This document shows, piece by piece, positions 39,286 through 47,291 of a DNA stretch of 48,307 nt (its first letter is position 1; every line of letters begins with the position of its first letter). Both the position numbers and the translations under genes were made by a program. The notes under the pieces were generated by a model that was given only the letters and a program-made list of their open reading frames with translations, was not told the origin of the DNA and did no database searches. The DNA comes from Acidobacteriota bacterium (lineage in GTDB: Bacteria > Acidobacteriota > UBA890 > WLXD01): assembly GCA_029263295.1 (NCBI GenBank), contig JAJCXT010000049.1, positions 1 through 48,307 on the forward strand, given 5' to 3'.

Positions 39286-41739
39286 ATGCACCGACTTCGC
39301 TACACGATTCGTAAGCTCGCACGCACGCCGCTCTTCACCACGGTTGCAGTCTTCACGCTTGCGCTCGGGATCGGTGCCAACACGGCGGTCTTCAGCGTCG
39401 TCAACGGCGTCCTGATCCAACCTCTTGCGTTCGACGCGCCCGACGAACTCGTCGGTGTGTGGCACGCCGCCCCAGGGATCGGCTTCGACCTGCTGAATCA
39501 ATCGCCGGCGTTGTACTTCACGTACCGCGAAGAGAGCGAGGTCTTCGCAGAAAGCGGCATGTGGGACAACTCGACGGTGTCGGTCACCGGCCTCGAGGAG
39601 CCCGAGCAGGTCTCGGCGATTCGCGTCACCGACGGCATTTTTCCGCTGTTGCGCGTGCAGCCCCATGCTGGCCGCCTCTTCAGTGCCGAGGACGACAGCC
39701 CCGACACACCGTTGACCGTGATTCTGAGTCACGAGTACTGGCAGGAGCGCTTCGGCGGCGACCCGAGCGTCCTCGGCGATGTACTCGAGGTGAACGGGCG
39801 CGCGAGAGAGATCATCGGTGTGATGGGGACTGAGCTCGAGTTCCTCGACTACGAGCCGTCGCTCTTCATGCCGTTCCAGTTCGACCGCGGTGAGGTGTTC
39901 TTCGGGAACTTCAGCTACCAGGGCATTGCCCGCCTGAAGCCCGGCATGACAGTGGCGCAGGCCAAGGACGACATGACGCGCATGATCGCTCTGTCGATCG
40001 AGCTGTTTCCGTTGCCGCCGGGCTTCGAGGTCGAGATGTTCGAGAGCGCCGGCTTCGTCGCGAACCCGCGCCCCCTGATGACGGACGTCGTGGGCGATGT
40101 CGGCTCGGTGCTCTGGGTTTTGCTCGGCACCGTCGCCATGGTGTTGCTGATCGCCTGCGCCAACGTCGCCAACCTATTCCTGGTACGCGCGGAAGGACGA
40201 ACCCAGGAGATCGCTGTGCGCACCGCGCTGGGCGCCGGCCGTGGTCGCATCGCGCGCGAACTGCTGAGCGAGAGCGTGTTCCTCGGCCTGCTCGGTGGCA
40301 TCGCCGGTCTCGGCCTTGCCACGGCCGGAATTCGTCTCCTCGTGTCCATGGGGCCCCGGGATCTGCCGCGCCTCGATGAGATCACGATCGACACCAACGT
40401 CCTGCTCTTCACTTTCGCCATCTCGCTGGTCGCCGGTCTGCTGTTCGGCGCGGCCCCGGCGTTGAAGCTACGCGGCTCCAGCCTGGTGACGGCCCTGAAG
40501 GAAGGCGGACGCGGCGGCAGCGCTGGCCGTGAAAGGCACCGCGTGCGCAACGCGCTGGTGGTCTCTCAGATTGCCCTGGCGCTGGTCTTGCTAATCGGCT
40601 CAGGGTTGATGATCAGGAGCTTCCAGAAACTGCGGGATGTGGAGCCAGGGTTCACCGATCCGGACACTCTGCTCACCTTCCGCGTGGCGGTCCCGAGCGC
40701 AGAGGTGGAAGACCCGATCGAGACCTTCCAGTTGCAGAAGACGATGCTGGATGCGCTCGGTGAAATCCCGGGCGTGGAGTCGGTCTCCATGACCACCTCG
40801 GCAACCATGGACGGATGGAACAGCGCCGATCCGATGTTCGTCGAGTCCCAGCCAACGCCCGAGGGCCAGATTCCGATGATCCGGCGCTTCAAGTGGATCG
40901 CTCCAGACTACTTCGGCACGATGGGCAATCCGGTGGTGGCGGGGCGCGACTTCACCTGGGCCGAACTGTACGACCGTGCGGCGGTAGCCATCATCAGCGA
41001 GAAACTGGCGACGGAGTACTGGGACACGCCGTCGCAGGCAATCGGCGAGCGCATTCGCCAGGCCCCCCAGCAGCCCTGGCGCACGATTGTCGGTGTAGTC
41101 GGCAACGTCTACGACGACGGCGTCGACCAGGAACTGAGTACGATCGTCTACTGGCCCACCCTCCAGGACGACTTCTGGGAAGAGGGAACAGGCGTACACC
41201 GTGGCATGCGCTTTGTTCTACGTTCGGATCGTGTGGGTACGGCCACGCTCCTGGATGAGGCGAGGCAGGCGGTCTGGACCGCGAACCCGAACCTGCCCGT
41301 CGCCAGCGTGCGAACGATGGGTGAGGTGCTCGCTCGATCGATGGCAAGGACGTCGTTTACTTTGACGATGCTGGGCATCGCCGCGGCCGCGGCCATGTTG
41401 ATCGGCGCCGTGGGGATCTATGGCGTGACCTCCTACATCGTTGCCCAGCGAACGCGCGAGATCGGCGTCCGTATCGCGCTCGGAGCCCAGTACGCAGACA
41501 TCAACCGCATGGTCCTACGCTTCGGGCTGAAGCTCTGTGGCCTCGGCGTGGCGGTCGGCCTGGCCGGCGCCTTCGGGCTAACTCAGTTGATGTCCGCCCT
41601 GCTATTCGGCGTGAGCGCGATGGACCCGATCACCTATGGGTCCGTGGCGGGCGCGGTTACGGTCGTAGCGTTGATCGCCTGCTACTTGCCGGCACGACGA
41701 GCCGCCGGCCTCGATCCCGTGGAAGCGCTGCGCGACTGA
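39286..41739 (+). CDS. ADOP/MacB-type duplicated permease (orphan)
   Basis: An 817-residue protein with two FtsX/MacB repeats and no N-terminal extension. First half: LARTPLFTTVAVFTLALGIGANTAVFSVVNGVLIQPL at the start, then an extracytoplasmic MacB-PCD region (VTLSHEYWQERFGGDPSVLGDVLEVNGR-like), TMs at LGTVAMVLLIACANVANLFLVRAEGR. Second half: RVRNALVVSQIALALVLLIGSGLMIRSF, second PCD and TMs, ending PARRAAGLDPVEALRD, the same C-terminal signature as the other two permeases here. No ATPase or regulator is adjacent except the divergent PQQ-propeller gene. AAGGGG precedes ATG 39286. Substrate unknown. Confidence 0.92.
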   Translation: MHRLRYTIRKLARTPLFTTVAVFTLALGIGANTAVFSVVNGVLIQPLAFDAPDELVGVWHAAPGIGFDLLNQSPALYFTYREESEVFAESGMWDNSTVSVTGLEEPEQVSAIRVTDGIFPLLRVQPHAGRLFSAEDDSPDTPLTVILSHEYWQERFGGDPSVLGDVLEVNGRAREIIGVMGTELEFLDYEPSLFMPFQFDRGEVFFGNFSYQGIARLKPGMTVAQAKDDMTRMIALSIELFPLPPGFEVEMFESAGFVANPRPLMTDVVGDVGSVLWVLLGTVAMVLLIACANVANLFLVRAEGRTQEIAVRTALGAGRGRIARELLSESVFLGLLGGIAGLGLATAGIRLLVSMGPRDLPRLDEITIDTNVLLFTFAISLVAGLLFGAAPALKLRGSSLVTALKEGGRGGSAGRERHRVRNALVVSQIALALVLLIGSGLMIRSFQKLRDVEPGFTDPDTLLTFRVAVPSAEVEDPIETFQLQKTMLDALGEIPGVESVSMTTSATMDGWNSADPMFVESQPTPEGQIPMIRRFKWIAPDYFGTMGNPVVAGRDFTWAELYDRAAVAIISEKLATEYWDTPSQAIGERIRQAPQQPWRTIVGVVGNVYDDGVDQELSTIVYWPTLQDDFWEEGTGVHRGMRFVLRSDRVGTATLLDEARQAVWTANPNLPVASVRTMGEVLARSMARTSFTLTMLGIAAAAAMLIGAVGIYGVTSYIVAQRTREIGVRIALGAQYADINRMVLRFGLKLCGLGVAVGLAGAFGLTQLMSALLFGVSAMDPITYGSVAGAVTVVALIACYLPARRAAGLDPVEALRD

Positions 41740-41858
41740 CCCAGACCGACGCTCTGATAGGCTGCGGGATGATGCCGCCCCCCGGCAATCGGAAGCTCGT
41801 AGTGCGCCGACACGGCAGACTCGCCGAACGGAAGCACCTGGACTTGGGAGCTGTGGCC

Positions 41859-42880
41859 ATGCGCACACGTGTCGTTCTTCTCACCGCCCTTCTGGCCTGC
41901 TCCGGGTGCGGCGAAGGCGACCCAGCGAGCGCGCCCGAATACGCCGCGTGGGATGGAACCGTGACCACCGAGGGCAACCTCACGACCGTGATCAACAAGT
42001 CGGGGTCCGTCTGGGGAGGCAACGCGGTCCTGGTCGAGGAGGCTTCTATCGGTGTCCTGGAGGGCGCCGAAGAGTACATGCTCGGTTCGGTGAGCAGCAT
42101 CACATACGACGGGGAGCGGATCATCATGGCCGACTGGCAGGTCCCGATAGTGCGGCTCTACGACACTAATGGCACCTACCTGCGCGACCTCGGCGGCGCG
42201 GGCGAAGGCCCGGGTGAGTACGAGTCGCCAGCAAGCGTCGTCGTCGCCGGGGATGGCCGCATTCTGGTGCGCGACGATCGCGGCCGGCGCATCCTTGTTT
42301 ACGACGCGAGCGGCGAGTATCTCGATGCGTACCGCCTTGAGGGCGGACTGCAGACCGGCACTCAGATGCAAGTAGGCGCGGACGGTACCCCCTACACGAT
42401 CGTGATCGTTGAGACGCTGGAGAACGATCCGTCCAGGCTGTGGATCTTAGGACAGTGCAGCCGGACGAAGCGGATTGGTACCGCCGTCGCGCGACCGCGG
42501 GTATGCGCGGCATGGATCCGTCGTGGGTCTGGAACGGGCCGGAGATTCCCGCCACCAAGCCAGCGTTCACGGAGCTGATCAGTTCGCGCTCGGGTGAGAT
42601 CTGGGTGTCGCGAGGTGGACCGGGCGAGCGCATCGTCCCGTGCAACGAGTCCGCCGAGAGCCGGCAGGAATTCCACGCAGAACCGTGCTGGCGCGATCGC
42701 AACACCTTCGATGTCTTCGGCGACGACGGCCGTTACCTTGGATCGATCGAGATGCCGGCCGACATGCGCATGACTCCCCCCCCGTATATCGATGGGGATG
42801 TTGTCATCGCTCGGGTAGAGGACGCGGATGGCACGATCTACGTGAAGCGCTTTCGTCGCGTTACTCCGGACACCACGTAG
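41859..42880 (+). pseudogene. six-bladed beta-propeller lipoprotein gene with a single-base frameshift
   Basis: Starting at ATG 41859 the protein has a lipoprotein signal (RTRVVLLTALLACSGCGEG) and NHL/6-bladed-propeller repeats (GERIIMADWQVPIVRLYDTNG, AGEGPGEYESPASVVV, DDRGRRILVYDASGEYLDAYRL). At about 42440 the frame changes: upstream the sensible reading is ...ENDPSRL, downstream the continuation VDLRTVQPDEADWYRRR through NTFDVFGDDGRYLGSIEM to the stop at 42880 is in the -1 frame. Insertion of one G at 42440 (CTG-GTG-GAT) joins both halves into a normal 340-residue protein. The original frame stops at 42578. It is either a recent mutation or a sequencing/assembly error. TTGGGAG precedes the start. 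Confidence 0.75.
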
Positions 42881-42906
42881 CTCTTTGAAGCAGACGTCGG
42901 TGGCGC

Positions 42907-42922
42907 TGCGGCACGCGCCGCA
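42907..42922. terminator. small hairpin downstream of the lipoprotein gene
   Basis: TGCGGC (42907-42912) pairs with GCCGCA (42917-42922) around ACGC. A 6-bp GC-rich hairpin 26 nt after the stop, without a T-run; possible weak terminator. Confidence 0.35.
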
Positions 42923-42963
42923 ATCGGCGAGTTGCGCCTCCGCAGGGACCCTCGGCGGGAGTG

Positions 42964-42969
42964 CATACT
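42964..42969 (+). promoter_or_regulatory. -10-like element CATACT of a probable leaderless VWFA-TPR transcript
   Basis: CATACT ends 7 nt before ATG 42977, matching the spacing at four other genes. No Shine-Dalgarno is visible between them. Confidence 0.4.
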
Positions 42970-42976
42970 TGTGCGC

Positions 42977-44770
42977 ATGGGTATTCACTTCCATCGGCAT
43001 CTCGCGGCGGAGCTGCTGACCCGGCGCTACGCCCTGCATGTTCTCGCCGTTCTGACCTTGCTGGCACAGGGCGCGGCGGAGGCACAGGAACCGGCTCCGA
43101 TCTTCCGATCGGGCGTCAACATGACCCGCATCAAGGTCGCGGTTCTCGATGACGACGGCGCCCCGGTGCCCGGCCTGAAGGCAGGCGACTTTCGCGTTTT
43201 TGAGGACGGCGATGAACAAACGCTGGATGTCGTCCTGGCGCCGGCGGACGTGCCGCTCGATGTCGCGATCGTCGTCGATTTCAGCATCAGCATCGACGCC
43301 GAGTGGGCCGACCCTCAGGCCCGCGACGCCGCCGAGAAATTCCTCGATGCACTCTCGGACGACGACTGCGTCTACCTCTTGCCCTTCCACCATGACGTAG
43401 GTCCCGGTGTCTGGGGCTCCCCCGATGATGCCGCGGTGCGACAGTTGATTCGGGAGTACCCGTACGGTTTTTCGACCAAGCTGCACGATGCGATCCGGGG
43501 CGCGCATGCCGCGCTGGATGCGCGGGCTCCCGACTACAGCGTCATCGATCCGCCCCGCGCGCCCGGGACCGGCTGCCGGGCCCCGCTCGGTCCGGATGAG
43601 GTTCTTCGGCGGCGAGCGGCCATCGTTGTGCTCACGGACGGCGAAGACACTGGCAGCGATGTGCAGTACGCGGATGTCCTGCTGGCCAGCCACGAAGCCA
43701 GTCGGCCCGTGTTCTCGGTCGCTGTGGGCCTGGCCGGCGGCCAGGAACGACGCAGCCGCTACGCCAGCTTCCAGTCGTACCGACGGGATGCGAGCTACGG
43801 CGCTGCGCTCCAGGACCGGTTGGCGGAACTGTCGCGCGTGTCCGGCGGCCATCTCGTGACCCAGCGCGAGATCCGCGACGGCTACGAGGAAGTGCTGGCG
43901 CTGCTGCGTGGCTACTACCTGCTGGGCTACCGAACTCCACAGCCGGTGAGCGAGGGGTGGCACGTCGTCGCGGTGGAGATCGCCGGCAACTACGAAACTG
44001 TCACGCAGCCGGGCATCTACCGGACCAGCACGGACTACGGGGCGGTGCGCGGTGCGCTGCGTGCGGCAAGCGAAAAGCTGGGAACGGACCCCGCCACCGC
44101 ACTCCGGATGCTCGAGATGGCCGTGCAGCTCGCCCCGGAAATGGCCACGCCCCAGTTCGGGCTCGGAGTCGCGCACGAAAGACTCAACCGATTCGCCGAC
44201 GCCCGCCGCGCATACGAGCGCGCTCTGCTGTTGAGCCCCGGAGCGATCGAGGTAAGAGCTCGCTTGGCCAGGTTGACGTTGCGTCTCGCCGACTACGAGG
44301 CAACCTGGCTACACGCGTTGCGCGTACAACGCGCCGGCTACGACATCGTCGGCGTCCTCGACCGGCTCGAAATGATCGCGAGCGTGCCCGGCGACCGCGA
44401 CGCGCGGCGCCGTGGCCCGCGCGTGGCCACTCCCAAGCCCCTCACCCCCGATCTCGAAGCTCAACTCGCGCTGCGGCCCGTGTGGCGCGAGCTCGGCCGG
44501 CGGCTCGAAGAAGAACCCACGATCACAGTCGTGCCGAGCAAGACCGCCGCCGACTTCGTCATCCGCATGGATCTGCGCAAACTGGAAACAAACGCGCCGC
44601 GCAGGCTGGACATGCGATTGAAGGTCTTCGACGTCTACGAGAACAAGGACGAAGAGATCCAGGTCGAGGTCGACGACCTCGAGGATCCGGCACAGCTGTC
44701 CGACGCCATGGCACGCGGGGTGGAGAAAGCGCGCGAATGGATCCACGACCGCATGCGCAAGCGGCGCTGA
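42977..44770 (+). CDS. exported VWFA-domain protein with TPR-like repeats
   Basis: A 597-residue exported protein. Signal peptide about residues 17-37 (YALHVLAVLTLLAQGAAEAQ). Residues ~45-330 are a von Willebrand A domain of the kind frequent in Acidobacteria: the MIDAS motif DFSIS at 101-105, a threonine in FSTKLHDAI and VVLTDGEDTGS near 220-230. Residues ~350-470 contain tetratricopeptide-like repeats (ALRMLEMAVQLAPEMATPQFGLGVAHERLNRFADARRAYERALLLSPG), and the C-terminal ~120 residues a separate domain. It probably binds a partner protein in the periplasm through metal-dependent adhesion; partner unknown. The start ATG 42977 lies 7 nt after a CATACT element. An antisense open frame over the gene is a shadow of its high GC content. 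Confidence 0.85.
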   Translation: MGIHFHRHLAAELLTRRYALHVLAVLTLLAQGAAEAQEPAPIFRSGVNMTRIKVAVLDDDGAPVPGLKAGDFRVFEDGDEQTLDVVLAPADVPLDVAIVVDFSISIDAEWADPQARDAAEKFLDALSDDDCVYLLPFHHDVGPGVWGSPDDAAVRQLIREYPYGFSTKLHDAIRGAHAALDARAPDYSVIDPPRAPGTGCRAPLGPDEVLRRRAAIVVLTDGEDTGSDVQYADVLLASHEASRPVFSVAVGLAGGQERRSRYASFQSYRRDASYGAALQDRLAELSRVSGGHLVTQREIRDGYEEVLALLRGYYLLGYRTPQPVSEGWHVVAVEIAGNYETVTQPGIYRTSTDYGAVRGALRAASEKLGTDPATALRMLEMAVQLAPEMATPQFGLGVAHERLNRFADARRAYERALLLSPGAIEVRARLARLTLRLADYEATWLHALRVQRAGYDIVGVLDRLEMIASVPGDRDARRRGPRVATPKPLTPDLEAQLALRPVWRELGRRLEEEPTITVVPSKTAADFVIRMDLRKLETNAPRRLDMRLKVFDVYENKDEEIQVEVDDLEDPAQLSDAMARGVEKAREWIHDRMRKRR

Positions 44771-44788
44771 CGCCGGGCAACGAACGGG

Positions 44789-45442
44789 TCAGTCTTCGCC
44801 GCGGGCGATCCTGATCTGTTGCCGAACCCCGGCGGCGATGAACAACGGCGTGTCGTTCGGCCGGAACATGTACCGCACCTTGCCCTCGTGATCGATGAGG
44901 TAGATGTACGTCGTGTGGCCGAACAGCGGCTCGCCCTCCTCGTCCTCGCCAGACTCCATCAGCCCAGCGTACTGATCCAGCACGGTCACGAGTTCCTCCG
45001 CGGGACCGACGAGACCCAGCGCCGGAACACTGAAGTAGCCGAGGTACTTGGCGAGCGCCTCGGGCGTGTCGCGATCGGGGTCGATCGTGACGAGAAGCGT
45101 CGTTGCGTCGCTGCCATCATCGCCCAGCATCTCGTAGACCTGGCCGAGCAGGGACAGCGTCGCCGGGCAGAAATCCGGGCAGTGTGTGTAGCCGAAGAAC
45201 ATCAGGAACACCTCGCCTCGACGCTCGGCAAGGTCGAAGGTCGTGCCGTCGTGGGCCGTCATCGCGAAGTCACCACCAAGATCGAACGGCTGGAGAATCG
45301 GAGGCGTCCGCACCGCGTCTATGGCGTCGGAACCTGACGCCGGCGCGGCCGGCGCAGGCGGCGCCTCAGGATCTGGTGATGGCGCACACGCAGCCGCCAG
45401 CAACAGGCACAGGACCGCGACACCTCGTTCGAGTCTCTTCAT
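44789..45442 (-). CDS. Sco-family copper chaperone lipoprotein
   Basis: A 217-residue lipoprotein: lipobox LAAAC with Cys19 (RLERGVAVLCLLLAAACAPSP), then a thioredoxin-fold SCO1/SenC domain. The copper site is FFGYTHCPDFCPATL with Cys88 and Cys92, and the distal histidine is in FGHTTYIYLID near residue 178. Sco proteins insert copper into the CuA site of cytochrome c oxidase. The start ATG 45442 overlaps the stop of the cytochrome c-PCuAC gene (ATGA), so the two are translationally coupled; the copper-delivery partners are encoded together. It is the last gene of a four-gene run. Confidence 0.92.
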   Translation of the reverse strand: MKRLERGVAVLCLLLAAACAPSPDPEAPPAPAAPASGSDAIDAVRTPPILQPFDLGGDFAMTAHDGTTFDLAERRGEVFLMFFGYTHCPDFCPATLSLLGQVYEMLGDDGSDATTLLVTIDPDRDTPEALAKYLGYFSVPALGLVGPAEELVTVLDQYAGLMESGEDEEGEPLFGHTTYIYLIDHEGKVRYMFRPNDTPLFIAAGVRQQIRIARGED

Positions 45443-46647
45443 TGCCCACCATCCCGTCGTCGCACCGGCGCCGTGAAGCGCACGGCGGTACGGCTCTTCA
45501 GAAAGAGCGTGATCTGAACCGAGTCGCCCGCCACCAGAGGCTCGTCCAATCTCTCGAGCATGATGTGATTGCCGCCCGCCGCCAGCGACACCTCGCTTCC
45601 GGCCGGGAGATCGAGCTCCTCCAGGCGCACCATCGTCATCATGCCATCGGCGTGTTGCATGGCGTGGAGCCGCGCGCGTCGCACGCCTTCGACCTGCACC
45701 TCTACAACGGCATCCGCAGCACCACCATTGACTATGGTGAGCCATGCTCCGGTGCTGTCCGTACCCGGGATCGACTCCCCTACCCAGACGTCACGAACCT
45801 CGACCTGAGTAGAGTCCGGGTGCTGCAGCGACACGATGTAGGTGGCCAGCTGCATCCGGCGCTCGAGGCTCATGTGCCCGAACGACGGCATCCCCCCGCC
45901 CGGGGCAGGAAGACCGTCGGCAATCGTCTGGGCAATGGTCGCCGCATCGGTACCGATTCGATACGCGGCTGGGTCGCGATAGTCGCGCGGAGGCGGGTCG
46001 AATGCTGCGCCGATGGCCCCTCGTCCACTGCCGTCTTCGCCGTGGCAATTAGCACACCCGTTGCCGAGGTAGATTCTCTGGCCCTCTTCGACCACCGCTG
46101 GATCGAGCCCCGCAGCCGGTGAGCGATCCGCGCCACAGCCGACCGCGCTCAGCCCCACGGCAACTCCGACCACGACACCCGAGACGACGACCGACCGCAC
46201 TCGCTGCAGGAGCCAGAGCAACGGCAAGGCCGCAAGCGTCAGGATCACGAGACTCGCGAGCGGCAAGAAGACGGCAGTGACGACAGCGTTTGTCGGGAAC
46301 GCAGCGGACACCTCCGCGGTGCCAGTGGCAAGGCGGATCAGCCCGACAACCACCGAGGGCACCACGATGAGTGCCTGGATGCCGAGATTCTGAGCGCCGA
46401 CATCGCCGACACACTGGCCGACCAGCCGCCGAGCGCGATCCGTCACCACGATCCATGCGATGCCGAGCAGCCACAGCGTCGCCACCGTCATCCAGGTCTC
46501 CTGGGCACCGGGTACTCGACCCGGCGGCACCAGAAAACGGAGCACCGCGACCGCGGCGACCAGGATCAGGAACGATCGCTGGCCCTTCATCATCTGCAGC
46601 GGGTCGGCAGCCGATGCCACCCCTGGAGCTTCACCCGCTCGCGTCAT
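45439..46647 (-). CDS. membrane domain - cytochrome c - PCuAC copper chaperone fusion
   Basis: A 402-residue protein. Residues ~25-148 contain about four hydrophobic segments. Residues ~150-171 resemble a separate lipoprotein signal (SVVVSGVVVGVAVGLSAVGC). Residues ~181-275 are a class I cytochrome c: CANCH at 198-202 binds heme, and GMPSFGHM near 252-259 supplies the methionine ligand. Residues ~281-395 are a PCuAC (DUF461) domain: His328, Met330 in RLHAMQHADGMMTM and His361, Met363 in GGNHIML form the Cu(I) H(M)x10Mx21HxM-type site. PCuAC feeds CuA assembly together with Sco, here the next gene. The start ATG 46647 overlaps the aldolase stop by 4 nt. An in-frame GTG at 46200 could begin a shorter lipoprotein. 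Confidence 0.88.
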   Translation of the reverse strand: MTRAGEAPGVASAADPLQMMKGQRSFLILVAAVAVLRFLVPPGRVPGAQETWMTVATLWLLGIAWIVVTDRARRLVGQCVGDVGAQNLGIQALIVVPSVVVGLIRLATGTAEVSAAFPTNAVVTAVFLPLASLVILTLAALPLLWLLQRVRSVVVSGVVVGVAVGLSAVGCGADRSPAAGLDPAVVEEGQRIYLGNGCANCHGEDGSGRGAIGAAFDPPPRDYRDPAAYRIGTDAATIAQTIADGLPAPGGGMPSFGHMSLERRMQLATYIVSLQHPDSTQVEVRDVWVGESIPGTDSTGAWLTIVNGGAADAVVEVQVEGVRRARLHAMQHADGMMTMVRLEELDLPAGSEVSLAAGGNHIMLERLDEPLVAGDSVQITLFLKSRTAVRFTAPVRRRDGGQ

Positions 46648-47291
46648 TCGGCCGGTCCGCCCGGGTGCTGACCGTAGGTTCTGAACACCTCGGCCAGCTC
46701 CTCCACCTGCTGTGCGTCGAGGGACTCGGGCCCGCCGAGAAGCTGCGCTATGCAGTACTGCTGCGCGAGCGTCTCCACTTCGCGCGCCATCGCCTCGGCG
46801 GCAGGGAGGTCATTGCCCGTGGCCACGACCCCGTGGTTGGCGAGTAGACACGCGGCGCGTTGACCCAACGCACCGACCACGCCCATCGCCAACCGTTCGC
46901 TCCCGGGCGGATCGTACGGGGCACACCTGAGTGTGCCGTCGCCGGTGCCAACCATCATGTAGTGGAATGGCGGCAGGTCGCGCCGCGTGCACGACACCCC
47001 TGTGGCCCAGGGTGAGTGGGTGTGCACGATCGCGGCGATGTCGGGCCGCGCATCGTAGACAGCTACATGAAACTGCCACTCGCTCGATGGCAGTATCGCT
47101 GCGTCCACCAGTAATCCGCCGTCCAGGCCAATGGCCACCACCTGGTCGGCCGTCATGTCGCCAGGAGCCACACCCGAGGGCGTAATCCAGGCTTGCTGGC
47201 CGTCACGCACGCTGATGTTGCCCGAGGTCCCCGTGGTCAAACGGTCACTGATCAGACGTTGCGAGGCGGCAACGATGGCATCGGCGATCAC
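46644..47291 (-). CDS. class II aldolase/adducin-family protein
   Basis: A 215-residue enzyme with the zinc-dependent aldolase fold: TSGNISVR near residue 22, ITPSG near 36, the catalytic glutamate in LPSSEWQFHVAVY near 68, the zinc histidines in AAIVHTHSPWATG near 87-93 and a C-terminal LLANHGVVATG near 149-159. Members cleave or isomerise sugar phosphates such as fuculose- or ribulose-5-phosphate, or act in methionine salvage; the substrate is not resolvable. The start is GTG 47291, overlapping the stop of the upstream peptidase gene by 4 nt. Confidence 0.9.
   Translation of the reverse strand: MIADAIVAASQRLISDRLTTGTSGNISVRDGQQAWITPSGVAPGDMTADQVVAIGLDGGLLVDAAILPSSEWQFHVAVYDARPDIAAIVHTHSPWATGVSCTRRDLPPFHYMMVGTGDGTLRCAPYDPPGSERLAMGVVGALGQRAACLLANHGVVATGNDLPAAEAMAREVETLAQQYCIAQLLGGPESLDAQQVEELAEVFRTYGQHPGGPAE

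Noticed and set aside
42392..44176. Long minus-strand open frame (594 codons) opposite the VWFA-TPR gene
   Set aside because: It lies antisense to a gene with clear domains, carries no recognisable motif and shows the codon-shadow composition expected in high-GC DNA.
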